Source of the DNA: Parafilimonas sp.
GTDB lineage: Bacteria > Bacteroidota > Bacteroidia > Chitinophagales > Chitinophagaceae
Length of the DNA: 39,803 nt
Reading direction: 5' to 3'
Assembly (NCBI GenBank): GCA_017856455.1
Contig: JAFMEZ010000016.1
Coordinates: 1 to 39,803, forward strand
The notes below the pieces were generated by a model, which was not told the DNA's origin, ran no database searches, and saw only the letters and a list, made by a program, of their open reading frames with translations. Position numbers and translations under genes: made by a program. Within the stretch, counting starts at the first letter, position 1; every line of letters begins with the position of its first letter. This document shows, in pieces, positions 24,027 through 32,368 of the stretch.

Positions 24027-25391
24027 TCAATCTTCCCTCATTGTGATTCGCCAAGAAATTGGATAATTATTTTTTAATCTGCCTCTGATCATTTTTGCCC
24101 ACCCCAATCCAGTTTGCTGATGGGTAACGAGATAAGTTCCATCCGTAACATCTTCAACATCAATATCTTCTTTCCTCAAATATTTTATCGCGTCTTGTAA
24201 CTTCAAATCAATTGTATTAATATGAGTAGAAATCAGTTCACTCATTGCCAATTCGTGATCTGCTACAAATCCCTTTTTCATGATTGAACCTAATTTAACT
24301 CCAGATTTTCTAAGTTTAAGCGAGGCTTGCATCATGGTTCGCCATTCAATTAATGGTTGATTTACACCATATAAAATTCCATTCTCTTCAAAAATTTTCA
24401 CTCCTTCAGTCTTGACCATAGAAGTCAATGCTGCACTGTTTACTGATTGAAGATGGTTGGCTTTTGGCAATTGAAGAGACTGAGATCCTGTTGAATCAAG
24501 CTTTTGAAATACACTGCAAAAAAATCCTTCACCATTTATTTTATCTGGATAAAATCGGTACCCTTTACCTTCATAATGATCAGAACTGCTCTCGACAACA
24601 CCCCATTCCTTTGGTACGTTTAATGCAATCGACTGACAGCCTCCTTTCTCCAATATGTAATCAACATTCTGTTCATTCTCCTGATACGAATATGAACATG
24701 TGCTGTAGATCAGATATCCACCAGGTTTCAAAACCTGAAAGGCATCTTGTAATATTCTTTGCTGTCGCAGTGAACAGAATTCAACGAGCTCAGAATTCCA
24801 CTCCAGAATTGCATTTGGATCCTTTCTAAATAATCCACTTCCACTGCATGGTGCATCAACTAAAACCACATCAAACATTTCACCTAACACCTTGAAATCT
24901 CTGGGATCATTATTGGATATAAATGTTTTGGAAGTTCCCCACTTAACAATATTCTCATAAAGTACAGGCACTCTTGAAGAAATGATTTCATTTGCTACCA
25001 CCAACTCAAATTGTTTCATCGATGAGAGCAAGGTTGATTTACCTCCAGGGGCAGCGCAAAGATCCAACACTTTTAAATTTTGTGCGTCTGGCAAAATATG
25101 TTCGATCAGAAAATGCAAAAACATACTTGAAGCCTCCTGCACATAGTAAACTCCCGCATGAAGCAATGGATCAAGTGTAAATCTTGGTCTTTCCTTTAAA
25201 TATATGCCATGTTTACACCATGGAATATCTCCAGATTTCAACTCCCTTAAAAAAGTTGAGTTGTCGGTGTATTTGATTGGATTAAACCTCACTGAGGTTG
25301 CAGCTGGATTTTGGTGTGCATCAATAAATGATGATGCATTGAATCCAGTGCACGACGACAAAGAATCTAAAAACGCTTCTGGAAGCATCAT
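24027..25391 (-). CDS. RsmF/NSUN-type RNA (cytosine-C5)-methyltransferase
   Basis: Uses SAM to make 5-methylcytosine in rRNA (RsmF methylates C1407 of 16S rRNA in E. coli). The SAM loop is LDLCAAPGGKST (109-120). Both cysteines of the NOL1/NOP2/Sun mechanism are present: Cys182 in DAPCSGSG and Cys232 in YSTCSYS, the latter being the nucleophile in this family. The C-terminal 150 residues fit the RsmF-type RNA-binding extension. The first ATG overlaps the stop of the M28 peptidase gene (ATGA), implying coupled translation. A short N-terminal domain (1-100) is also usual. The exact target base is not readable. Confidence 0.92.
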   Translation of the reverse strand: MMLPEAFLDSLSSCTGFNASSFIDAHQNPAATSVRFNPIKYTDNSTFLRELKSGDIPWCKHGIYLKERPRFTLDPLLHAGVYYVQEASSMFLHFLIEHILPDAQNLKVLDLCAAPGGKSTLLSSMKQFELVVANEIISSRVPVLYENIVKWGTSKTFISNNDPRDFKVLGEMFDVVLVDAPCSGSGLFRKDPNAILEWNSELVEFCSLRQQRILQDAFQVLKPGGYLIYSTCSYSYQENEQNVDYILEKGGCQSIALNVPKEWGVVESSSDHYEGKGYRFYPDKINGEGFFCSVFQKLDSTGSQSLQLPKANHLQSVNSAALTSMVKTEGVKIFEENGILYGVNQPLIEWRTMMQASLKLRKSGVKLGSIMKKGFVADHELAMSELISTHINTIDLKLQDAIKYLRKEDIDVEDVTDGTYLVTHQQTGLGWAKMIRGRLKNNYPISWRITMRED

Positions 25392-27616
25392 TTTGATAGT
25401 ATCGACAATCCCTCTTGTAATGCAGCATCAAATCTATTCAATGCCTTTGCAAGAACTTCTATACGTTCTTTTGTTTCATTCCAATTTTTTTCTTCAATCC
25501 CCTCACGTAATCCAGGCAATGTCTTCACACCATAACCTGTATAATATCCAGGTGCATAAATCTGGTGCCTGTACCAGGGTCTACGTGGAAGTCCTTTTTC
25601 ATCTAATAACTTTTGTTCTGCCTGATAAAGGAGTTGATTCAGTTTATTTAAAGTTGACTCATCCAATTTATCAGCTTTAGTGATTGATATCTTCAGCAAA
25701 TCAGTTGTTTTTTGCAATTGTGATAGTGCATTTTCAACAGGACTAAAATCCAAATATGGAATTGCTGGTTTTACAACTGGTAACTTAAGTTTTTCTTTGG
25801 GATCTGCAGCAAGTTCATATACTTTATCAGCAATTAATTTGTTTTCAACCTCAACTTCCATTCTTGACTGATCAATGAGCGCTTTTATTTCTGCAAAATA
25901 TCCGTTGATAGTGCCAGATAAGATTGAATAATCAAAGGGTAATACGTCAGCATTAGCCATACGCAGCATTAAACGACCAGCAGTTTTTGCCAGTGCCACG
26001 CCATATTGAAGTCCTGGGTCTTTGAATCTTGTAAAATGATCATACGAATCATAAATTGAATGGTATTCACCACCATTACCTTCTCCTCCGTAGCCAACAT
26101 TTCCGGATGGAATACCCAGGTGTTGGAAAAAGGGAGAATAATCTGAACCTGCTCCTAAAGCGCCAATTTTCATGTACCTGTTTCCATAGATTTTTGACTT
26201 ACTTGATGTTTCTGCAGATGCAAGCATTCTGGCATACCTTCTTTCAAGTACAGAAACACCAGTTTGTGGATCAACAACATCAGCAGCTACTTCATTAACA
26301 TATTTTTCCAATGCATGTGAACCTCCAAATCCAAAGAAACCTCTGCTGTTACCATCAGAGTTCAAATAAACTACTGCTTTCTTTTTTAATTCATCAGCGT
26401 GGTCTTCAACCCATTCAGTTGATCCCAACAAAGATGGCTCTTCACCATCCCATGCGCAGAAAACAACTGTACGCTTAGGTCTGATACCTTTTTTTGCCAT
26501 TTCCGCAATTGCTCTTGCCTCATCCATTTCAGCAACCATTCCACTTAGTGGATCTGATGCACCATTTACCCATCCATCATGATGATTGCCTCTGATCACC
26601 CACTGATCTGGATATGTAGATCCCTTCATTGTTGCAATGACGTTATAGATAGGTTTATAATCCCAATTAAACGCCAATTTCAAATGAACTTTACTTTCAC
26701 TTGGACCAGCATGATATGTTATGGGGAGACTTCCTCTCCATGATTCAGGTACAACGGGACCTTTCAATGATTTCAATAGTGGAAGTGCATCTTCATATGA
26801 AATTGGCAAAACAGGAATTTTCATGATGGTTGTCACCTCTTCCCTTTTCAATCTTTTTGCATCTGCAGTAGATGCAACAAATGGTGTGGTTGGATCACCA
26901 GGATAAACTGGCATATCCATTACAGAACCTCTTTGAACTGATTGCTCAGGACGAAATGGTCCAACTGGATATACATCACCCTGAAAATATCCATCTTCAC
27001 GAGGATCAGAATAAATCAGACAACCAATGGCACCATGTTCAGCTGCAACTTTTGGTTTGATGCCTCTCCATGAACCGCCGTATTTTGCAATTACAATTTT
27101 ACCTTTTACGCTGATACCCATCTTTTCCAACAACTCATAATCTGCTGGTACGCCCCAATTCACAAAAACAAGTTCTGCAGTAACATCACCATCTGCAGAA
27201 AATGCATTGTAAGTAGGAAGTTGCTCAGATAATTGTCCTGATGTTTGATCTTCCTTCAAAGCAGTCTCCTGCAGTTTAGCTTTATATGGATTAGGACCCA
27301 GTAATTCTAATTGACGAGTTTTAGGTGTTGGAAAAAGCACATTGTAAGTTGCTAATTCAGTTTCATATCCCCACTGACGAAAAAGGTTTGCCATGTAATC
27401 AGCATTTGCTTTGCCTTGTACAGAACCCACATGATGTGGACGAGAAGATAGAAACTTCAACCAGGTATCCTGATTTTTTGCATTTAAATACCCGTCGAAC
27501 TGCTTCTCAATCTCCAATTGCTTGGAAACATTCGTTGGAAAGAAACCAGAAATTTTCTGTTGAGAAAAAGTAACAGATGAAATCAATGTAAGAATAAGAG
27601 AGAAAGTCAAACGCAT
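25388..27616 (-). CDS. Exported M28-family metallopeptidase, glutamate carboxypeptidase II-like
   Basis: A 742-residue zinc peptidase of the PSMA/GCPII type. A signal peptide (1-18) is followed by a PA domain (about 140-300; KGKIVIAKYGG, GCLIYSDPREDGY), the M28 catalytic domain (about 320-560) and a C-terminal dimerisation domain. Two-zinc ligands line up with those of human GCPII: His346 (NHHDGW), Asp355 (ASDPLSG), the Glu392-Glu393 pair (WDGEE), Asp421 (LNSDG) and His519 (EYHSIYD). It probably trims acidic or N-acylated peptides in the periplasm or outside the cell. The 5' region holds an inverted repeat shared with the end of the pnt operon. Confidence 0.93.
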   Translation of the reverse strand: MRLTFSLILTLISSVTFSQQKISGFFPTNVSKQLEIEKQFDGYLNAKNQDTWLKFLSSRPHHVGSVQGKANADYMANLFRQWGYETELATYNVLFPTPKTRQLELLGPNPYKAKLQETALKEDQTSGQLSEQLPTYNAFSADGDVTAELVFVNWGVPADYELLEKMGISVKGKIVIAKYGGSWRGIKPKVAAEHGAIGCLIYSDPREDGYFQGDVYPVGPFRPEQSVQRGSVMDMPVYPGDPTTPFVASTADAKRLKREEVTTIMKIPVLPISYEDALPLLKSLKGPVVPESWRGSLPITYHAGPSESKVHLKLAFNWDYKPIYNVIATMKGSTYPDQWVIRGNHHDGWVNGASDPLSGMVAEMDEARAIAEMAKKGIRPKRTVVFCAWDGEEPSLLGSTEWVEDHADELKKKAVVYLNSDGNSRGFFGFGGSHALEKYVNEVAADVVDPQTGVSVLERRYARMLASAETSSKSKIYGNRYMKIGALGAGSDYSPFFQHLGIPSGNVGYGGEGNGGEYHSIYDSYDHFTRFKDPGLQYGVALAKTAGRLMLRMANADVLPFDYSILSGTINGYFAEIKALIDQSRMEVEVENKLIADKVYELAADPKEKLKLPVVKPAIPYLDFSPVENALSQLQKTTDLLKISITKADKLDESTLNKLNQLLYQAEQKLLDEKGLPRRPWYRHQIYAPGYYTGYGVKTLPGLREGIEEKNWNETKERIEVLAKALNRFDAALQEGLSILSK

Positions 27617-27628
27617 AAAATAGATTTA

Positions 27629-27650
27629 GAATGCTTAAAATTAAGCATTC
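27629..27650. terminator. Inverted repeat between pntB and the M28 peptidase gene
   Basis: GAATGCTTAA (27629-27638) and TTAAGCATTC (27641-27650) are perfect complements around AA. As RNA the stem would be 8 bp with a 6-base loop. It lies 24 bases after the pntB stop and 13 bases before the peptidase ATG, so it may terminate pnt transcription or be an operator for the peptidase. Only a broken T-run follows on the minus strand. Confidence 0.45.
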
Positions 27651-27673
27651 CTAACCTTGATATGCATTTAAGA

Positions 27674-29080
27674 TCAGAGATTTCTTACTTCTGCAAGCAA
27701 GTCTTGTAGGGCTTTCTTGGCATCTCCAAATAGCATGGATGTTTTAGGTTGGAAGAACAGCTGATTTTCAATTCCAGCATAACCAGGCTTCATGCTTCGC
27801 TTATTTACAATAACATGTTTTGCTTCTTCAACTTCCAAAATAGGCATTCCATAAATTGGAGAAGAAGGATCAGATTTAGCAGCGGGATTCACCACGTCGT
27901 TTGCCCCTAATATTAAAACAACATCAGTATTTTTAAACTCTTCATTTGCCTGTTCCATCTCAAGCAATTTTTCATAACTCACGTCAGCCTCAGCAAGCAA
28001 TACGTTCATATGTCCGGGCATTCTACCGGCAACAGGATGAATTGCATATTTTACTTCAACCCCTTTTGCTTCAAGTGTTTTCTCGAGTTCGTGACAAACG
28101 TGCTGAGCTTGAGCAACAGCCAAACCATATCCAGGCACAATCATTACCTTGTTGGCATAACTCATTACAACTGCAGCGTCACTTAGCGTAACTTCTTTGT
28201 AAGTACCGCCAGTTTGAGCAGATCCTCCTGTAGTAGCGCCTCCTCCAAATGATCCAATCAATACATTTTGAAGTGACCTGTTCATGGCCTTACACATCAA
28301 AATAGTCAACAGCGTTCCAGCAGCACCAACAAGAATACCTCCTGTGAGCATCACTTTGTTATCGTAAAGAAAACCTCCACATGCTGCGGCAACACCTGTG
28401 AAAGAGTTGAGCAAAGAAATTACAACAGGCATATCAGCGCCTCCGATTGGAAGGACAAAAAATATTCCATAAACCAATGCTAAAACAACAGCGGCGTAGA
28501 AATACAATTCCAATTCAATAGGAAGGTTTATGACAATATGTGCTGCGATAAATAATGTTAGCAGTAACAAAATGATATTAATGATATGCTGACCTTTGAA
28601 TGCAAAATCTTTTATGCTTCCATTTAATTTACCCCAAGCAATGACACTTCCGGCAAATGAGACAGAACCGATAATCAATCCGAGCATGATGATCAACAAA
28701 CTTGTTTGATCCAAAGAAGCAGCATCGCTAGTATGTACAAGATGACGAAACTCAATTACTGAAATTAATGCAGCACATGCACCCCCCATTCCATTAAAAA
28801 GACTCACCATCTCAGGCATCGCTGTCATTTGCACTCTTTTTGCCATTAGTGTACCTGCAACAGAGCCTATGAACAGTGCAGCAAAAATCCAGGTATAGTT
28901 ACCAAGTTTCTGCCCATTTTCTTCGTAAAGAAAAATTGTTCCAAGGATTGCAACAAACATACCAACAGCTGCAACCAAATTCCCGTTTCTTGCAGAAGCA
29001 GGATTGGATAACATTTTCAAGCCTACTATGAAAGTCACAGAGCCAATTAAATAACAAAGCACTAGAAGATTCAGTTCCAT
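27674..29080 (-). CDS. pntB: NAD(P) transhydrogenase, beta subunit
   Basis: Proton-translocating transhydrogenase subunit that makes NADPH from NADH at the cost of the proton gradient. About nine hydrophobic helices fill residues 1-265 (domain II). The NADP-binding domain III follows, with GYGLAVAQAQH (about 313-323) and HPVAGRMPGHMNVLLAEA, and the later DVVLILGANDVVNP. Length 468 is usual. It follows pntAB by 21 bases and pntAA further up, completing the three-gene form of the enzyme found in many Bacteroidota and Alphaproteobacteria. The inverted repeat at 27629-27650 probably ends the operon. Confidence 0.96.
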   Translation of the reverse strand: MELNLLVLCYLIGSVTFIVGLKMLSNPASARNGNLVAAVGMFVAILGTIFLYEENGQKLGNYTWIFAALFIGSVAGTLMAKRVQMTAMPEMVSLFNGMGGACAALISVIEFRHLVHTSDAASLDQTSLLIIMLGLIIGSVSFAGSVIAWGKLNGSIKDFAFKGQHIINIILLLLTLFIAAHIVINLPIELELYFYAAVVLALVYGIFFVLPIGGADMPVVISLLNSFTGVAAACGGFLYDNKVMLTGGILVGAAGTLLTILMCKAMNRSLQNVLIGSFGGGATTGGSAQTGGTYKEVTLSDAAVVMSYANKVMIVPGYGLAVAQAQHVCHELEKTLEAKGVEVKYAIHPVAGRMPGHMNVLLAEADVSYEKLLEMEQANEEFKNTDVVLILGANDVVNPAAKSDPSSPIYGMPILEVEEAKHVIVNKRSMKPGYAGIENQLFFQPKTSMLFGDAKKALQDLLAEVRNL

Positions 29081-29101
29081 CGGATCCAGCTTTTGAATGA
29101 A

Positions 29102-29410
29102 TTATTTTTTCTTCTTGAACATCTCCAACATACGGTCGGTGACAACAAATCCACCTACCACATTTAATGTACCCAGGAAAACAGCAAGGAATCCCAAAAT
29201 CAAGGCAATCAGATTTCCCTCCTCTGCCTTTCCCATTACAATAATCGCACCGATGATCACAACACCATGAATTGCGTTCGCACCACTCATTAATGGTGTG
29301 TGCAAAACGCTTGGTACTCTTCCAATTACTTCAATTCCCACGAAAATCATCAAAATGACCACGTAGATCATTTCCTGATGAGAGGCAATCCATTGAAAAA
29401 TTTGATTCAT
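29102..29410 (-). CDS. pntAB: NAD(P) transhydrogenase, alpha subunit part 2 (membrane)
   Basis: The short membrane piece of the split alpha subunit. Three hydrophobic stretches are visible (about 13-30, 38-58 and 64-88 of the ATG form), with the conserved VLHTPLMSGANAIHG segment of domain II. A GTG at 29428 overlaps the pntAA stop and would add 6 residues, but ATG 29410 is the better start. It sits between pntAA and pntB in the usual order. Confidence 0.94.
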   Translation of the reverse strand: MNQIFQWIASHQEMIYVVILMIFVGIEVIGRVPSVLHTPLMSGANAIHGVVIIGAIIVMGKAEEGNLIALILGFLAVFLGTLNVVGGFVVTDRMLEMFKKKK

Positions 29411-29424
29411 ACTATAAATTTTTA

Positions 29425-30495
29425 TCACGCTTGGGCGCGAGCTCCTTTAACAAGTTCATCATCAGTATCCAATAAGAGATTTCCTTCTTTGTTGATGATT
29501 AATTGTAAAAAGTTCAAAATATTTTTTCCGTAAAGTTTACTAGCATCAGAAGGCATAGTTGCCGGAAGATTGCTATCGCCTATTATTTTTACACCATTAT
29601 GCTCTACAGTTGCCCTGTCTTTTGTCAATGGAGTATTTCCGCCAGTTGATGCAGCCAAATCAACAATCACACTTCCTCTTCTCATTGAATGAATCATTTC
29701 TTCAGTGATGAGAATGGGTGCTTTTTTCCCAGGTATCTGTGCAGTGGTTATGATGATGTCTGCTTTCGCTGCAGACTCTGCGATTTTTAATGCTTGATTA
29801 TTTTTGTATTCTTCAGTTTGCTCAACGGCGTATCCACCAGCGGTAGATGCATCTGCAGCACCTGGAATTTCAATGAACTTCGCTCCTAAACTCTGAACTT
29901 CTTCTTTTACAGCAGGACGAGTATCAAAAACTTCAACAACAGCTCCCAATCTCTTGGCAGTAGCAATTGCTTGAAGTCCAGCTACACCTGCTCCCAAAAT
30001 CAACACTTTTGCTGGAGCAATGCTACCTGCAGCGGTCATGAACATAGGGAAATATCTACCATATGCATTTGCACCTGTAAGCACTGCTTTGTATCCAGCG
30101 ATGTTTGCCTGACTGGAAAGAATATCCATGCTTTGTGCCCTGGTTGTTCTTGGTAAAAGTTCCATACTAAAAACAGTGGCACCCTGTTGGTTCCAGTTTT
30201 TAATTCTTTCAGTCTCAAATCTTGCCTGATACATGCCTATCAACACAACGCCATTTCTGATAGCGATTGATGGGGCATGAATAGATAGCACTACATCTGC
30301 ATTTTCTGCAATTTCTTGAGATGACTTGATTTCAGCACCGGCAGCACGATAATCATCGTCAGAGCAATAGGCATTCAAACCTGCTCCACTTTCTACCCAT
30401 ACTTTTATTTGCTTCTTAGTTAGCTGTGCAACACCTTCTGCGATAAGCGAAACCCTCGTTTCTGGAGAGGCTTCTTTTAAAACACCAACGACCAT
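29425..30495 (-). CDS. pntAA: NAD(P) transhydrogenase, alpha subunit part 1 (NAD-binding)
   Basis: The soluble NAD(H)-binding domain I, related to alanine dehydrogenase. The N-terminus MVVGVLKEASPETRV is typical. The Rossmann motif is ILGAGVAGLQA, and VEVFDTRPAVKEE carries the acidic residue that favours NAD over NADP. STGGNTPLT and ATMPSDASKLYGKN follow. ATG 30495 is chosen over a TTG at 30525 because the -7 box TATTTTTG (30520 to 30513) lies between them, leaving a leader of about 12 bases. It is the first gene of the pnt operon. Confidence 0.95.
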   Translation of the reverse strand: MVVGVLKEASPETRVSLIAEGVAQLTKKQIKVWVESGAGLNAYCSDDDYRAAGAEIKSSQEIAENADVVLSIHAPSIAIRNGVVLIGMYQARFETERIKNWNQQGATVFSMELLPRTTRAQSMDILSSQANIAGYKAVLTGANAYGRYFPMFMTAAGSIAPAKVLILGAGVAGLQAIATAKRLGAVVEVFDTRPAVKEEVQSLGAKFIEIPGAADASTAGGYAVEQTEEYKNNQALKIAESAAKADIIITTAQIPGKKAPILITEEMIHSMRRGSVIVDLAASTGGNTPLTKDRATVEHNGVKIIGDSNLPATMPSDASKLYGKNILNFLQLIINKEGNLLLDTDDELVKGARAQA

Positions 30496-30512
30496 GGAGT
30501 TCAATTGAGGAT

Positions 30513-30520
30513 CAAAAATA
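30513..30520 (-). promoter_or_regulatory. -7 box TATTTTTG for the pnt operon
   Basis: CAAAAATA on the plus strand reads TATTTTTG on the minus strand, fits TAnnTTTG and ends 17 bases before the pntAA ATG. No -33 TTTG at the normal spacing was found; the near-palindrome at 30537-30554 lies just upstream. Confidence 0.45.
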
Positions 30521-30536
30521 GTCAAAAACTTGATCT

Positions 30537-30554
30537 AAATTTTGATCAAATTTT
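30537..30554. repeat. Near-perfect 18-bp palindrome upstream of pntAA
   Basis: AAATTTTGATCAAATTTT has TTTGATCAAA at its core and one mismatched pair. TTGATC (30530-30535) also pairs with GATCAA (30544-30549). It overlaps the last codon of the shortened methyltransferase-like gene and sits upstream of the pnt -7 box. It could be an operator for pnt or an AT-rich terminator. Confidence 0.4.
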
Positions 30555-31023
30555 AGAACCTAATCATAAAATCAAGCTTTTCTTTGAAATCTTTTTTAAA
30601 AAACAGGATTCCTATAAAAAACAAATTGATGGAGCAGGTGACTTTTTCATTTTTTTTGATTTCCAACCATTTTTTTTCAGCAATTCCAGACGAATTGAGT
30701 CCAATTATGATTAAAACATCCGACTCAATAGCTTCCTCCATTTTTTTTCCAAAAATCGAAAACTCAAGTTCTGTTTTGAAAGGAAGTTGAAAAACCTGAA
30801 CAGTATAATCGACATAAAAAGACTTGATGCGATTGATCAGATGCAAATACTTTTTTCCAAGTATAAAATGTTCAGCTGATTCTAAAACATCAAGCTTTTC
30901 AGTTCCCTTAAAAGACTTGTTTAAGACATTCACTACAAAGTCATATACAAAAGGAGAATGAATACCATGACCTTTACCATTGGAAGCAAAAATCAGATAT
31001 TTAATATACTTATATAACAGCAT
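30553..31023 (-). CDS. Short protein resembling both ends of a SAM-methyltransferase family
   Basis: A 156-residue protein that, by my recollection of Bacteroidota proteins, matches the two ends of a class I SAM methyltransferase of about 240-260 residues. The N-terminal part has the family YIKYLIFASNGKGHGIHSP wording and then FVYDFVVNVL. The C-terminal part (WLEIKKNEKVT, then INLFFIGILFF and a final IRF) matches the family end. The usual middle with the glycine-rich SAM loop and the acidic DG motif is absent, so methyl transfer is unlikely. The frame is intact. It lies 28 bases after folA and 57 before pntAA. It could be an internally deleted gene that is still expressed, or a decaying one. 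Confidence 0.6.
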   Translation of the reverse strand: MLLYKYIKYLIFASNGKGHGIHSPFVYDFVVNVLNKSFKGTEKLDVLESAEHFILGKKYLHLINRIKSFYVDYTVQVFQLPFKTELEFSIFGKKMEEAIESDVLIIIGLNSSGIAEKKWLEIKKNEKVTCSINLFFIGILFFKKDFKEKLDFMIRF

Positions 31024-31051
31024 CTATTTGTGTTAATCCTTAAAGATGCTA

Positions 31052-31558
31052 CTAGTGTTTACGCTCCCATGTTTCAAAGCTGTAACTGAAAGCATGCCTA
31101 TCATCAGAAGGAAAATTTTCTGAAACGATCAACCGAAAACTGTTTTGATCGATTTGATCAATGAAACTGTCTGCATCTGGATAAAATGTATGTACCCTGG
31201 TAAGGTATATCTTGTTGGCAGTGGGCATCATTTGACGATATAAATCACTCCCTCCAATTACAAATAACTCTTTGTAATGAGCTGCACTTGCTAACACAAT
31301 TGCTTTCTCTATGTTGTCTGCAATAACAATATCTTTTGTTTGTTGGATTGCTTCAGCTTGACGAGTCAAGACAATATTTAACCTACCGGGGAGAGCCTTT
31401 GAACCAATCGACTCAAATGTTTTTCTTCCCATTAAGATGGGCATGCCCCATGTGAGATTTTTAAAAAATTTCATGTCGTTAGGCAATTTCCAGAGCAATT
31501 GATTGTCCCTGCCAATGGCATTGTCATCTGAAGCCGCAACTACTATTGATATAATCAT
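31052..31558 (-). CDS. folA: Dihydrofolate reductase
   Basis: Reduces dihydrofolate to tetrahydrofolate with NADPH; the target of trimethoprim. The N-terminus MIISIVVAASDDNAIG, the Trp of LLWKLPND with catalytic Asp28 in NDMKFFK, MGRKTFESIG and the later FVIGGSDLY glycine pair are all in place. Length 168 is usual. It follows thyA by 10 bases, a common pairing because thymidylate synthase oxidises the folate that this enzyme regenerates. Confidence 0.96.
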   Translation of the reverse strand: MIISIVVAASDDNAIGRDNQLLWKLPNDMKFFKNLTWGMPILMGRKTFESIGSKALPGRLNIVLTRQAEAIQQTKDIVIADNIEKAIVLASAAHYKELFVIGGSDLYRQMMPTANKIYLTRVHTFYPDADSFIDQIDQNSFRLIVSENFPSDDRHAFSYSFETWERKH

Positions 31559-31568
31559 TCCGATTTAT

Positions 31569-32363
31569 TTACACAGCAACAGGTGCTTTTATAGCTGGAT
31601 GAGACTGATAGTTTAAAAGTTCAAAATCTTCAAACTTAAATCCAAAAATATCTTTCACATCAGGGTTGATTTTCATCAAAGGAAGCGGGAAAGGGGTTCT
31701 TGTCAATTGCAATTTGGCTTGATCAAAATGATTGTTGTAAAGATGCACATCACCAAAACTATGAACAAAATCACCCAATTTTAAATCGCATACTTGTGCG
31801 ACCATCATCGTGAGCAATGCATAGGAGGCAATATTAAATGGTACTCCTAAAAAAACGTCTGCCGAACGCTGATACAACTGACAGGAAAGCTTTCCATCTG
31901 CAACATAAAATTGAAAAAGTGTATGGCAAGGCATCAAAGCCATCTTGGAGAGCTCTCCTACATTCCATGCACTAACAATCAATCTTCTGCTGTCTGGATT
32001 TTTTTTAATTTGATTGATCAGATCAACAATCTGGTCGTGCATTTGTCCGTCTGCGCTCTGCCATGATCTCCATTGTTTTCCATAAACCGGACCCAATTCA
32101 CCATTTTCATCTGCCCATTCATCCCAAATACTAACACCGTTTTCCTTAAGGTACTTGATATTGGTTTCTCCTTTTAGGAACCAAAGCAATTCATGAATGA
32201 TACTCCTCAAATGCAATTTCTTGGTGGTAACCATTGGAAAACCATCTTCCAAATTGAATCTCATTTGATATCCAAAAACACTGCGCGTTCCAGTGCCAGT
32301 CCGATCACTCTTATCGGTTCCATTTTCTAGAATATGCTTGATCAAATCTAAATACTGTTGCAT
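31569..32363 (-). CDS. thyA: Thymidylate synthase
   Basis: Makes dTMP from dUMP with methylene-tetrahydrofolate. At 264 residues it has the same length as the E. coli enzyme and the nucleophile is Cys146 in [11 protein letters not shown]. The RTGTGT loop (21-26), the RRL arginines (126-128) and [18 protein letters not shown] are typical. The start is 5 bases after the pafA stop, so it may be read from the pafA promoter. FolA follows after 10 bases. Confidence 0.97.
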   Translation of the reverse strand: MQQYLDLIKHILENGTDKSDRTGTGTRSVFGYQMRFNLEDGFPMVTTKKLHLRSIIHELLWFLKGETNIKYLKENGVSIWDEWADENGELGPVYGKQWRSWQSADGQMHDQIVDLINQIKKNPDSRRLIVSAWNVGELSKMALMPCHTLFQFYVADGKLSCQLYQRSADVFLGVPFNIASYALLTMMVAQVCDLKLGDFVHSFGDVHLYNNHFDQAKLQLTRTPFPLPLMKINPDVKDIFGFKFEDFELLNYQSHPAIKAPVAV

Positions 32364-32368
32364 CTAAT

